From Diphasiastrum complanatum (taxonomy: Eukaryota > Streptophyta > Lycopodiopsida > Lycopodiales > Lycopodiaceae): a stretch of DNA of 64,000 bases. The position numbers were made by a program, and so were the translations under genes. Positions within the stretch are counted from its first letter, which is position 1. The number at the start of each line of letters is the position of its first letter. The DNA is taken from contig CM055098.1 of the NCBI GenBank assembly GCA_029204225.1, positions 12,328,937 through 12,392,936 of the forward strand, written 5' to 3'. Positions 11,078 through 20,553 of the stretch are shown here, piece by piece. The notes under the pieces are model-generated. The model made no database searches and was not told the DNA's origin. It saw nothing but the letters and a program-made list of their open reading frames with translations.

Positions 11078-11208
11078 TTCAAGTGACCGAAGATCTCTCC
11101 AATGGAGATAATGCATTTCCTGCAGGAGACAATGAATCTTGTTATTGAAAACTCATATTATCTAGTTGCAATTACATTGTGTTTTGCACCATGGAAATGG
11201 AGATCATA
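11078..11208 (+). pseudogene. Exon-like block, copy 2
   Basis: This aligns with 10463-10606, sharing CCAATGGAGATAATGCA, CAGGAGAC and TAGTTGCAAT. The core frame reads ISPMEIMHFLQETMNLVIEN, matching copy 1 residue for residue at most positions, but one extra base near its start shifts the frame relative to copy 1, and no clear acceptor precedes it. Confidence 0.4.
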
Positions 11209-12019
11209 TAAATGAAAGAGCCTTATGGAAAAAGTGGTTCATATATTTTCAAAAAAGATTTATTCAAAAAATTGTATTACATAATACAAAATTCCATTGT
11301 TCATAATCTATGGATCTTCAATTTCGATGGATGTTCAAATATCTTTGTATTTTATATGCTCTTCTTGCCTGACTCTTACCTGCACAAGAAAAATTGTTTT
11401 AGTTAATATATTTTCTGAAACTGATTCACTTAGAAATAGAATTTTTTTTTTCATATTGCATAACGTACCTTTACACCATTCAATCGAAATTGATAGTACT
11501 AAGGTAGATCGAATTGCAACATGTCTAGTTCTGATCGAATGTGATTGAGACACCAATCTTCCTTGACCTCAACCATTGCAAGAATGGTGTCATTTCTTTT
11601 CATTGTTATCTGAAGTTGCTCTTGCGGGTTTATACCCAAATCTTGATCAAGTGGCTTCCAAACATTTTTGCATTTATGTGATATCTCATTAGAGAAAATA
11701 TGGGCCCAAAGAGGGCCCTATAAGAAATGCCATGTAGGAGAGAGAAAAATAACCATAAAATAATTATAATATCATTTTCTAACTTCTTTATGCATCTGCC
11801 CGCACTACTTTCCATGTAAATGAATGCACCTTAGTTTAGTCACATCAAACTTCACTGGTGTTTAGCCACAGTTAAAATATAATTTTTAAAATGCTGAAAT
11901 ATTCCCTCCCAATAGTTGGGAACACTCAAAAATTTGAATTAGGAGTGACATTTCTGAAAAAAACCTACGCCATCTCTATCTCCAATAGAGTCGTTAGCGC
12001 CATCTCCAGCTTTGTTATT

Positions 12020-12137
12020 GTCATTGTGTTGTTTGTTACTACACTACTGTATTGTACTGTACTGTATTGTATTGAATTGTCATTGTGTTGTTTGTTACTA
12101 TACTACTGTACTATTGTACTGATGACAAAACTTTATC
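12020..12137. repeat. 59-bp tandem duplication
   Basis: TCATTGTGTTGTTTGTTACT followed by a CTACTGTA-type tail occurs at 12020 and 12079. Between them are short TACTGTATTG slippage repeats. Confidence 0.75.
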
Positions 12138-12230
12138 ATCTTCATGTGGATCTATCACCAGAATATGCTCCGCTTAGGACGAGAAATTCAAAAGCAACCT
12201 AAATTGTCAACTTCTGATATGGTCTGATAC

Positions 12231-12461
12231 ATGGAGGAAAACCTAAAACATGTAGATTTATGGTCATCAGGAACATTATGTCCTATTGATCCATGTTTAT
12301 TGCAACATCCAGATTTTCATTCGGTGAGTCAGTCTATAATCTATATGTGTCATGGTAAAAATGGCCTTTTGGGTTACTGTGAGAATTTGATGCTCTATGG
12401 AAATGCACATTCATCTTCAGGGCCTTCTTCAACAACCCTTCGGACTCCATCCAATGGTTGA
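12231..12461 (+). pseudogene. Unrecognised coiled-coil gene family, copy 3 (N-terminal part)
   Basis: The ATG at 12231 opens a 76-codon frame: VDLWSSGTLCPIDP, then LLQHPDFHSVSQSIIYMCHG and NGLLGYCENL. This matches the N-terminal modules of the copies at 3520 and 8046. Its CHG...YC spacing equals CEG...YC of copy 1. The coiled-coil and basic parts are missing, because the sequence changes at about 12440-12460 into the leader of an R-type Copia element. Copy spacing is about 4.5 and 4.2 kb, which suggests tandem duplication followed by insertions. Confidence 0.6.
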
Positions 12462-12599
12462 ATCTGATCCAACTGTGGATATCCCTTTTGGGTAGCACAA
12501 TCTGAGCTGTCGATATTGTAGCTTCTCTATCCAACAGATCTGAGCAATTTTGTGCACCAATGGAGAGCCTTGTAGACACTGTCCACTTCAAAACACTAT

Positions 12600-13511
12600 G
12601 GTTTCACTTTGGATCCACGCGCGAACAGTCCGCGACTTCCCTGTCTACGGCCGCGCCTCCCCAAGCTCGTTTTTGCTTGATTTAACTCACCTATGGATCG
12701 ATTTGAGCACAATCCGAGGCCTGGAGCAGGGTCGCCCTACTGATACCAAGTTTGTAGAGTGTTCACTCAAGAAATTCCGTGGAGAAACGGTGATTTTAGC
12801 TCAACTTGACAAAGTGGCTTTTTTTCACCTTTTACCGCAAATCTGCTAGGTTAACTGTCTGGAGACAAATCTCTGACATGAATCTCAGAATCTCTCCATG
12901 GCTGGTTGACAATGTGATTAGCTTCCTTCCTGTCCTTACGACATCCAAAACAATGCACAAACAGCGAAGAAATCACCAGTTATGTATAAAAAGCCGTAAC
13001 CCCAAACCCGGTTTCAATTTTTAGCCAGCTTCAAAACTGTCAAATTTTCACCAAATTTTTCCCTATCTGATGCTATGCACAGGCTAATAATTTCTCTGTT
13101 GAGCTTAGCAAGCCTCTATAAACTAGAAACCATGCACCAATGCTTCTCTTTCCGTCTTCAACCCGCCATAAATCCCGAAATCTCAGAAGACAATTCTCTC
13201 GAAGCTCTCTTCAATGGCGATGTTGTACTGTGTACACTCCCTGTACGGCTCTGATACCAATTTAGAATTTGCTTTGCACAAGAACACAGACAGAAAACAC
13301 TCTCCACAACAAGCTCACATAGCAACTGTATTTCTCAAAATGAAATTACATTGTACATATAGTTGCTCACTCAAGCAACCCATGCATGATCCAGGTTGCC
13401 GTTGGCGGGACGCGTGTCCCGTCAACTTGCCTTGTGGCAAGGCCAACTGATCCGTATCCACTGATAGAACCCACAGTACAGTAACACAATGATTCTACTT
13501 TAATTCTAGCT
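12600..13511 (-). mobile_element. 5' LTR, primer-binding site and leader of an R-type Copia element
   Basis: This matches 33840-34731 of element R in order: leader (12600-13247), reversed primer-binding site GCTCTGATACCA (13248-13259) and an LTR (13260-13511). The LTR is 252 bp because a short block present in R is missing near its inner end. The body of the element is absent. The LTR edge at 13511 abuts the RT of Copia fragment C in mid-frame, after its KSLY codons, so this piece interrupted C. Confidence 0.75.
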
Positions 13512-15734
13512 ATATAGGCTCTTTTTCAAGTGGAAAACCTTGTCTTCCTCTCCATCCTTGATGAAGCCCTTGGGTTGCAACATGTATATCTCCTCCTCCA
13601 AGTAGCCATTAAGAAATGCAATGGTCACATCCATTTGAAAGAGATCCCATTTGAACAAAGTAGCAATACAAATGATCAATCTAATAGTTACAAGCTTTGC
13701 TACAGGTGCAAATGTTTCTTCATAACCTATGCCTTTAGTTTGAAAAATCCCTTTAGCAACAAGTCTAGCTTTGTACTTATTTATAGATCCATCTTGATTG
13801 TACTTTAATCTATAAATCCACTTACATGCAAGTGGCTTCTTCCCATATGGAATGTATACAAGATTCCAAGTTTGATTATCTACTAAGGCATCTAATCCCT
13901 CCAAACATGTGATTTACTAGCAGTATCTTCAAAACTTGATGGATCTTCAAGCATTGTGGTTAGAAAGGAGTAAGAGGTGGTAGTACTTGAGTCTTCCCTT
14001 TGCTTTCCCTTTTCAAGGTAGGTAAGCCTTGATGGCTCGGCCTTGCTCCTTGTAGATCTCCTCGGCCGCTTTGGCTCTTGAGATTGATCCTCCAAAAACA
14101 CATCTTCATAAAGCTCCTCCTCGGATCTTGCAAGATCTTGGACACATAGAGGATTAGATGTACTTGAATGGATCTTGGAACATTGAGACTCATCATATAA
14201 ACATCCTTACTAACTAGTTTCTTTGAAATAGGATAAAAAATCCTATAACCTTTGCTATTTTCACTATAGCCAACAAAAATTACTTGAAAAGAAGTTGCAT
14301 CCTCTTTCCTTCTAGTTTCCAAAGGAATGTGGACATAACACATACATCCAAACACTTTCAAATATTGTACATTTGGTGTATTGCCATACAAAGCTTGATA
14401 TGGTGAGATCCCATCAATGGCACTATTTGGAAGCCTATTACATAAATAGTTAGCACATGTTATGACCTCTCCCCAAAATGAGATGGGGTAGAGATGCATC
14501 TAGCCTCAAAGACTTTGCACACTCACATAGGCTTCTATTTTTCCTCTTGGCCACCCCATTTTGTTGGGGGGGGTGTGAACATGTGTGCTCTCTTTTAATG
14601 CTCTCATCCTTTTGGAGATATATTCTCCTACATAATCACATCTTAGAACTTTGATGCTAGATCTAAGTTGCTTCTCAACAAGAGATTTAAACTGTACAAA
14701 AGCTTCATATACAAGACTTCTCTTTGACAATAGATCTATTCAAGTTTATCTAGTACAATCATCTATTAAAGTCACATACATTGAAGCACCTCCATCACTT
14801 TCATGAGAAAAAGAATGTACATACGAATGAATGAGATCTAAAGGAGAGGTAGATCTTGACAAGGATCTCTTGTAGGATGTCTTATGAGACTTTGCAAGGT
14901 CACAAGACTCACATACTTTGCCACATCTTGAGAATGATTTGGGGAGGTCGAGAGCAAGCTCCTTGGAGGCCATATATTATATTGCTTGAAGATAAGAATG
15001 GCCTAATCTTTTATGCCATAGATCCACCTTTGTCATCTCTTCCCTAACCATGTTCACACTTCAATGGCCACATTAGCATCCAACTTAAAAAGTCTTCCTT
15101 GCTTAATGCCACTAGCTATGCACTCACTTTTCAAGATGGAACACACTCCATTCTTGAAATGTACATATAGTACACTAAGCAAATTTTTAGTAATGGTTGG
15201 AACATACAAGACATTATCTAGATCTATCCTTTTAGATGATCCTAAGCATAATGGAATGCTTCCAATACCATCTATTTTACATTCTTAATCACTAGTGGTG
15301 TAGATAGATTTCTTAGAATCATTACAAGAAAGTAAAGTAGAGAAAAAATGCTTGTTGAATGACATGTGAGAACTAGCCCCACTATCAATCCACCATGTCT
15401 CTTTGCTTGATATTGAATTTGATGCTACCATCAAGGATGTGTTGAAACCATCCTCTTCCTCTTCCTCTTGTGCAAGGTTGCCTTGATCTTCATTTACATG
15501 TGCATTCTTCTTCTTAAAGCATTCAGAAGTAAAGTGTCCTTTCTTTCCACAAAAGAAATACTTTAGCTTGGCTTTGCTCTTTTGCTTCCCTTTGGAGGTA
15601 GATCCACCATCCTTGCCCTTGGCCTCCTTGCCTTGGTGCTTCTTGAATGATTGGGACTTCTTTTTGCCTTTGGATGTGAAATTTGTTTTTTCATCACCAC
15701 CTTGTAGTGACATAGACCCCATGATAGCTTGCAT
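13512..15734 (-). pseudogene. Copia fragment C: nucleocapsid, protease, integrase, start of RT
   Basis: Read from 15734 downward: a lysine-rich gag tail and a zinc knuckle (FFCGKKGHFTSEC, first Cys replaced), protease with WWIDSGASSHM, DNVLYVPTITKNLLS, the CESCDLAKSH module, integrase with a VTLIDDCTR segment and an RCDYVGEYIS region, and the RT start (ALVDNQTWNLV to FHLKKSLY). Frames change several times: the stop at 15285 after the protease is followed by three separate frames. RT ends where an R-type LTR was inserted at 13511, so the YVDD region is not present. The frames RLPNSAIDGISPYQALYG and CYVHIPLETRRKEDATSF are typical Copia integrase C-terminal sequence. Confidence 0.85.
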
Positions 15735-16383
15735 TCACTATAGCCATAAGGAACCGAGCATTTAGGTGAGCTCCACCTAAATGGACATTAATCATTTTAG
15801 CTGCCCAATGTTGTGACAATGTTTTGTGCTCGTCCTCTTCTCCTCTTTAAACTTGCCCTTGGCACATATACTTCAACTGCAAGTGTGCTTGTCCACAATT
15901 TTCATAGTATAGGGGAAGGCCCCTACCACGGGCCTTCCTTAGCCATGAAAACCAATAAATTTGTTTTGTTTTTTTTTAAAATAAATGTTTTTAATTATAG
16001 AAAGTTTTGCCTTTAGTCTCGTAATGAAATCCACAAATCCACTTCTATTAATTCTTTCCAGCAATTATTTCCTACTCCTACTTGTTTATGGATTTTTCTT
16101 ATAAAATTTTATTATTTCTTTCTTTTCATTCATTTCTCGTGAAAGCAACTAGAGGTTATTACTTGCACGTTTCTAAATATAAAAATTTCATACGTCGGTG
16201 ATTTTGCACATTTCAAGACTTTTGAACTTTGAAAAGGACTTGGTTTGTAAGTTGCCTTTCATAATGAGATTTGAAATAAAATAACAAAAAATTGAAACAT
16301 ATTAAAATTTGCTCTATTTTCAAAAACACGCATTTAGACACAATAAACTATACACAAAAATGTCTTGTATTTTACAAAATTAA
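15735..16383. other. AT-rich stretch without a recognised gene
   Basis: It contains a short palindrome near 15761-15783 (ATTTAGGTG arms) and the pair GGAAGGCCC/GGGCCTTCC near 15914-15938. It may hold decayed gag of fragment C and flank of fragment E, but I could not align it. Confidence 0.3.
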
Positions 16384-17790
16384 ATGGTAGCCTTTCGCAA
16401 AATGTCTAGATATTTATGCGGAGGATCCATCTTTAAGAAGAGGTATTTTTGTTGGATATCTAGTGAGGTGAGTAAAGGCTACAAGGTTTACATTCCTTCT
16501 ACTAACAAAGTTATAGTTGGTAGAGATGTCATCTTTGATGTGGGGAACATTTCAAAAGTGTCTTCAAGCATGATTGATAAAGGTGTGGATGGATCTAACA
16601 TTCTTGATGTTGATGAAAAGGATCCTACTTTGGATGGTGATGATGATGGACATTCATCAAGTCAAAAGCCTAGGAGAACATCAAGGGAAAGACAAGTACC
16701 TTCAAGGATGATCAAAAGGGTAGGCAAGTAGTTTCTGGAAATTATGTTGCTTTCCTAACCTCTTTGGATGAACCTACATGTGTAGATCAAGCAAGGAAAG
16801 AAGAGGAGTGGATCCAAGCAATGGATCTTGAGTATCAAGCTCTTATGAAGAGTGAAACATCTTTTGGAGAATCTTCTTGTGTAGATGGTGCTATGCAAAT
16901 GGATGGATGTTATTTTGCTGTAAAGTCAAGTAATGGATCTGGAAAACAAAGTTTGTTCAATGACTTTGATGGTCAAGTTGAAGATCAAGAGGTTGATCTC
17001 AAAGGGCTTCAACTAGCCAAAAGGGATGTTGGCAATTTGGAGCTAGTCGTTGGCGCTTTCTAAGCAAGGCCCTCTTTTTTTTCTCTTCTTCATATAGGTC
17101 TAACCATTTATCCATAACTCCACAATTACAAAGCATGAATGTAGAAGAGACTAGGTCTAAGCTATTGTATTGCCAGACTAAGTCAATTCATGGATGATCC
17201 TAGTGTGGAACTTTGGAAACTAGGCAAGAGAGTATTTAGGTACATCTCGGGTTTTGGAGATTTTGGCATAGTTTATAGGAAATCATCACCTAGACTTTAT
17301 GGAATTTTAGATTTGGACTTTGCATGATATCAAATGGATGTCAAAGAAACAAGCAACAATCTCTCTCATGGATGTCAAAAAAACAAGCAACAATCCACGG
17401 ATGTCAATGAAAATTTTCTCATGGCTATCAAAGAAACAAGCAACAATCTCTCTATCCTCAACCGAAGCCGAGTACACAGCCTTGACTTCATGCACCAAGG
17501 AGGATGGTATTGGATCTTGACTTGCTAGATTTTCAAAAGTGTCCAATCATCTTTTGTGATAACCTTTTAGCTCAAATTTTGGCAAGCAATTCTATTTTTC
17601 ATGCAAGGAGCAAACATGTCGAAGTGGCTTATCATTTTGTGAGAGAACATCATGGCAAAGGAGGTGGAGCTTCAACATATCTCATCACTTGAGGGAGTGT
17701 GTGGCTGATAACTTTACCAAAGCATTGGGAAAAGACTTGTTTATGAGTCATAGAACTCATCTTGGAGTACTATCTAAATCTATGCTAAAA
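16384..17790 (+). pseudogene. Copia fragment E: integrase tail, D-type module, RNase H
   Basis: The order is unusual. 16384-16731 is the integrase C-terminal tail (EVSKGYKVYIPSTNKVIVGR, VIFD). 16764-16850 is the linker before RT (CVDQARKEEEWIQAMDLEYQAL). From about 16855 to 17063 the translation leaves RT and matches the unknown reading frame of element D (NGSGKQSLFNDFDGQ, DQEVDLKGLQ, NLELV). About 17220-17330 is RNase H upstream sequence (KRVFRYISGFGDFGIVYRK), and 17420-17690 carries SWLSKKQATISLSSTEAEY and ARSKHVEVAYHFVRE. The RT catalytic core is absent. A purine tract GAAGAGGAG at 17797-17805 leads into the 3' LTR. Confidence 0.75.
17335..17455 (+). repeat. Triplicated piece of the RNase H coding region
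   Basis: The word AAACAAGCAACAATC occurs three times, near 17347, 17381 and 17432, each preceded by ATGTCAAA or a CTATCAAAG variant. It comes from the conserved WLSKKQATISL segment, so a short part of RNase H has been duplicated twice in place. Confidence 0.75.
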
Positions 17791-17805
17791 GTACTTGAAG
17801 AGGAG

Positions 17806-18495
17806 TGTGAAAAATGTCAACTAGTTAAGTTGATCTAATTTGACAATTTTGAGGCCAAAGTAAATTTTCAACTTAGAGATAGATTTTTTCATGTCAATAA
17901 GGCCTGAAAATAGTGTCCTTACTATTTTTGGAATGTGGACAAGTTGATAAGGTCAGATTTGGACCTACTCTCAATGGTTGATATAGATGCATTAGCTATT
18001 GTGCAACATGTATTTCATGTTCTTGCCCGCTACTGACAATTGCGAATAAATTTTTTTCAACCTCTTGATGTGATGATCAAGATTTCCTCCATTCCATTTT
18101 ATGCTCTACAGTTGATGATGTAGATGTATCACCTTAGTAGTAGTCTTCACTTTGTACTTGGTCCTTTATTTTTGCCATGCTTCTCGACTAGTTTTGCACT
18201 CTTCAAGCTCAAGCGATATTTGTTCGCTTAATGAACTTGATCCAATGATTGACATTGCTTTCTCATATTTTCTTTCTCACTTTGCTCTATCGGATCTCCC
18301 TCTGGCGGCTTTTATGTTGTGTTGTCAACAACAATTATTGTTGTTTTAAGCTTCTAGAGGTGATAGTTTCCACCATAGAAAATGATGCTTAACCTAGGTT
18401 GAATAGCTGCTAGAGCCATGAGAGCACATTGTCTAGTTGAATCAAGTCTATGGACATATAGTACTGAGCAATGCAGTGAAATCAGGCCTAGTATC
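17806..18495 (+). mobile_element. 3' LTR of element E (right end approximate)
   Basis: It begins TGTGAAAAATGTCAACTAG directly after a purine tract. The first ~100 bp match the start of the D LTR in reverse orientation (20553 downward), including CAACTAGTT and a TTGTCAATAAG/GTCAATAAGGCC word. The right end is uncertain: a degraded ATGATATCAGA near 18508 resembles a primer-binding site, so LTR sequence may end just before it. Confidence 0.55.
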
Positions 18496-18949
18496 CTTCC
18501 ATTGCTATGATATCAGAAAAAAAAAACAAAGACAAAAAACGAGATGTATGCGAAATGCAAGATCTAAACTGATTTCACCCATTCTAGCACACGCATAGAT
18601 TGATTTCAAATCGAAACAAAAAAATGCAAAACATAAACAATATGAAAAATCAAAAGAACTTGCATAACATAGATAGCGAAGAATGTGCTATATTTGCGAT
18701 CTTCAATTTTTTCTTTTGTATATCATTCTATATGTTTGATCTGACTAATGTCAAGTCATATATATATCGCAACGAGGGGATTACAAGAAAGTTTACGCTA
18801 ATATTCAAAGTAAAGTATGTGTTTAAGTTTCTAACTATGGTTTAGCAAGGTGTCCATATTCCTTTTTCATGACTACTTGGTCATAAGCGATGCATAGTCA
18901 ATTGAATGTAGGATCGAATCAAATCGACAAAAAATTGGGTCTAATCGTT

Positions 18950-19215
18950 GTCAATGTCATTGTTGAATGTCAATTGGAGTATCATGTTGAATGTCAAGTG
19001 TCAAATGCTGAGTGGAGTGTCGTATCGAGTGGATAATCATGCCCCGTAACATGATACCTTACGGGTTCCTTACAAGTGAATCTCATAATGCCTCGTGCGA
19101 GGATTCATTATGGGTTCCTTATGGAAAAGCTCGTAATCACCTGTAAGAGGATCCTTTATGGGTTCTTTATGGGAGTTCGTCGTAGTGCCTCGTAAAGGAA
19201 TTCCTTATGAGCATT
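18950..19215. repeat. Tandem array of imperfect palindromes
   Basis: From about 19035 to 19210, four units of roughly 48 bp recur, each with a CCTCGT- or CCTGTAAG-type centre and a TTATGGGTTCCTTATGG-type spacer. Unit centres can fold: CATAATGCCTCG near 19085 faces CGAGGATTCATTATG. Just upstream, about 18955-19000, TGTTGAATGTCAA is repeated. No reading frame is implied. Confidence 0.6.
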
Positions 19216-19300
19216 TCACTCAATGATTTCGACTTGGTTGAAAAGGTGGCTGAGTTCACCTCTTCCAACATAATAAACATGTTGTGATAGTTGAAATTCT

Positions 19301-19743
19301 GATAGAATCTAGTGTAATATGCAGATCACATCACACAATCACCGTAGCCACTCCTTACAAGCTCTCAAAGATGGCACAATAAAAGTTATGTATATTACAA
19401 AGAGCACTATACATATAGAAAATCAATAGGTGTCCTAAAACTGGCATACCACCTGCCAAACTAGAACAAGGTCCAATATGGCCTAAATAATTGACAAACC
19501 TGAGACATGCCCTCGAGTATAGCGTAGCAAAACCAAAAACACTATATAGGCTAATTTTTCTACGTGAGGCTACCCGGCTAACCCAAGTAGCCATCTACGG
19601 GATCAGTGCCCAATCAATATCTCCCAATAGGTCACGTCCCAAACACAACTGAATACAACAAATCTACTTAACTGTACACTAACTACAATATCACATTTAG
19701 AGCTTACATAAAATGTTTATCAGATTAACTCTGATTTCTAACT
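19301..19743 (-). mobile_element. LTR of repeat S (fullest copy)
   Basis: In minus orientation it begins AGTTAGAAATCAGAG at 19743, immediately preceded by a purine tract (reverse of CTCTCCCTTAAA, 19744-19755), the layout of a 3' LTR. That start resembles AGTTAGAATTAAAG of the R LTR. The low end is set near 19301 by a GATAGAATCTAG word and is approximate. Internal sequence of its element remains at 19756-19910, then is cut by the D LTR. Confidence 0.55.
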
Positions 19744-19910
19744 CTCTCCCTTAAACTCAGATGTGACAAGAGTGAAAAACAATAATCTGTAGCAATGTCC
19801 GGAGTGTCCAAAAAATGTTATGCATGTCCATGCTACCCTGTACTTGACTCACACTCAAGCACACCAACAAACCACCAGGTTTGATTCACAAATTACATGT
19901 AAACATAATG

Positions 19911-20553
19911 TGTGAAGGATTACAGATCATTCAAGATCCAATCCATGTCCCAATTTTTTGGTTACAATAAGGAGCAAACCAACAATCCTGCCAATGTAGA
20001 AAAATCAGCATCTACACACAAAATGAGATGAAAACTCTAAGAGATATTGATCAAACATGAACCAAAACATAAAACATGTTTTTTGTCCGTACAATTACAG
20101 TACCCTACTGTATTTCACACGTGTGGAACTGAAAATAGCAATAAATGAACATTCTACACACAAGATTGCAAGATAACACCAAGATAGTGCACCAATGAGT
20201 AGTAGAACCCAAAGAGAACCATGTATAATGATGAAATGAGAGAGAGAAGAGAGAAGATGTGTCTCTCCATGAGTTACATCATTTTATAGTGTCTCCAAAC
20301 CCTATTTGGCCACTTGGCTTTCCTCCAAAATGTAAACCCTACTATTTTTGGGTCTAGATTCAATGTACCCAAAGTTCAAATTTGAATCTCTCTCAAACTC
20401 AACTACCAACTTTCCCACACTTTCCAAAAGTGTTTATTGAATGTATTTTAAACTAATATTACTTCAAAAAGTTTATCTCTAAGTCTAAAATGAGTTTTGG
20501 CCTCTTATTGACAATTTACCAAAATATGACTAAACTAGTTGAAATCTCTCACA
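19911..20553 (-). mobile_element. 3' LTR of element D
   Basis: The 643-bp LTR is bounded by perfect TGTGA...TCACA ends. At its inner edge lies the reversed purine tract CTCCCTCTTCAAC (20554-20566). The LTR resembles the B LTR at 23292 in ends and in a CAGATC...CAAGATC word near the outer edge. It contains the terminator codon of the D reading frame. Confidence 0.75.

Noticed and set aside
9910-12202. Several 60-100 codon frames
   Set aside because: They show no conserved motifs, overlap splice-like T-runs or tandem repeats, and do not match between repeat copies except at the two exon-like blocks.
12590-13511. Host gene with frames near 12550-13024 and 13214-13450
   Set aside because: The same sequence recurs at 33840-34731 as leader and LTR of element R, so the frames are retrotransposon shadows.
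18495-18530. Primer-binding site after the E LTR
   Set aside because: ATGATATCAGA matches too few bases of the tRNA-Met complement, and no gag follows.
19020-19215. CRISPR-like array
   Set aside because: Spacers are not unique or regular, units are diverged palindromes, and the setting is a plant nuclear genome.
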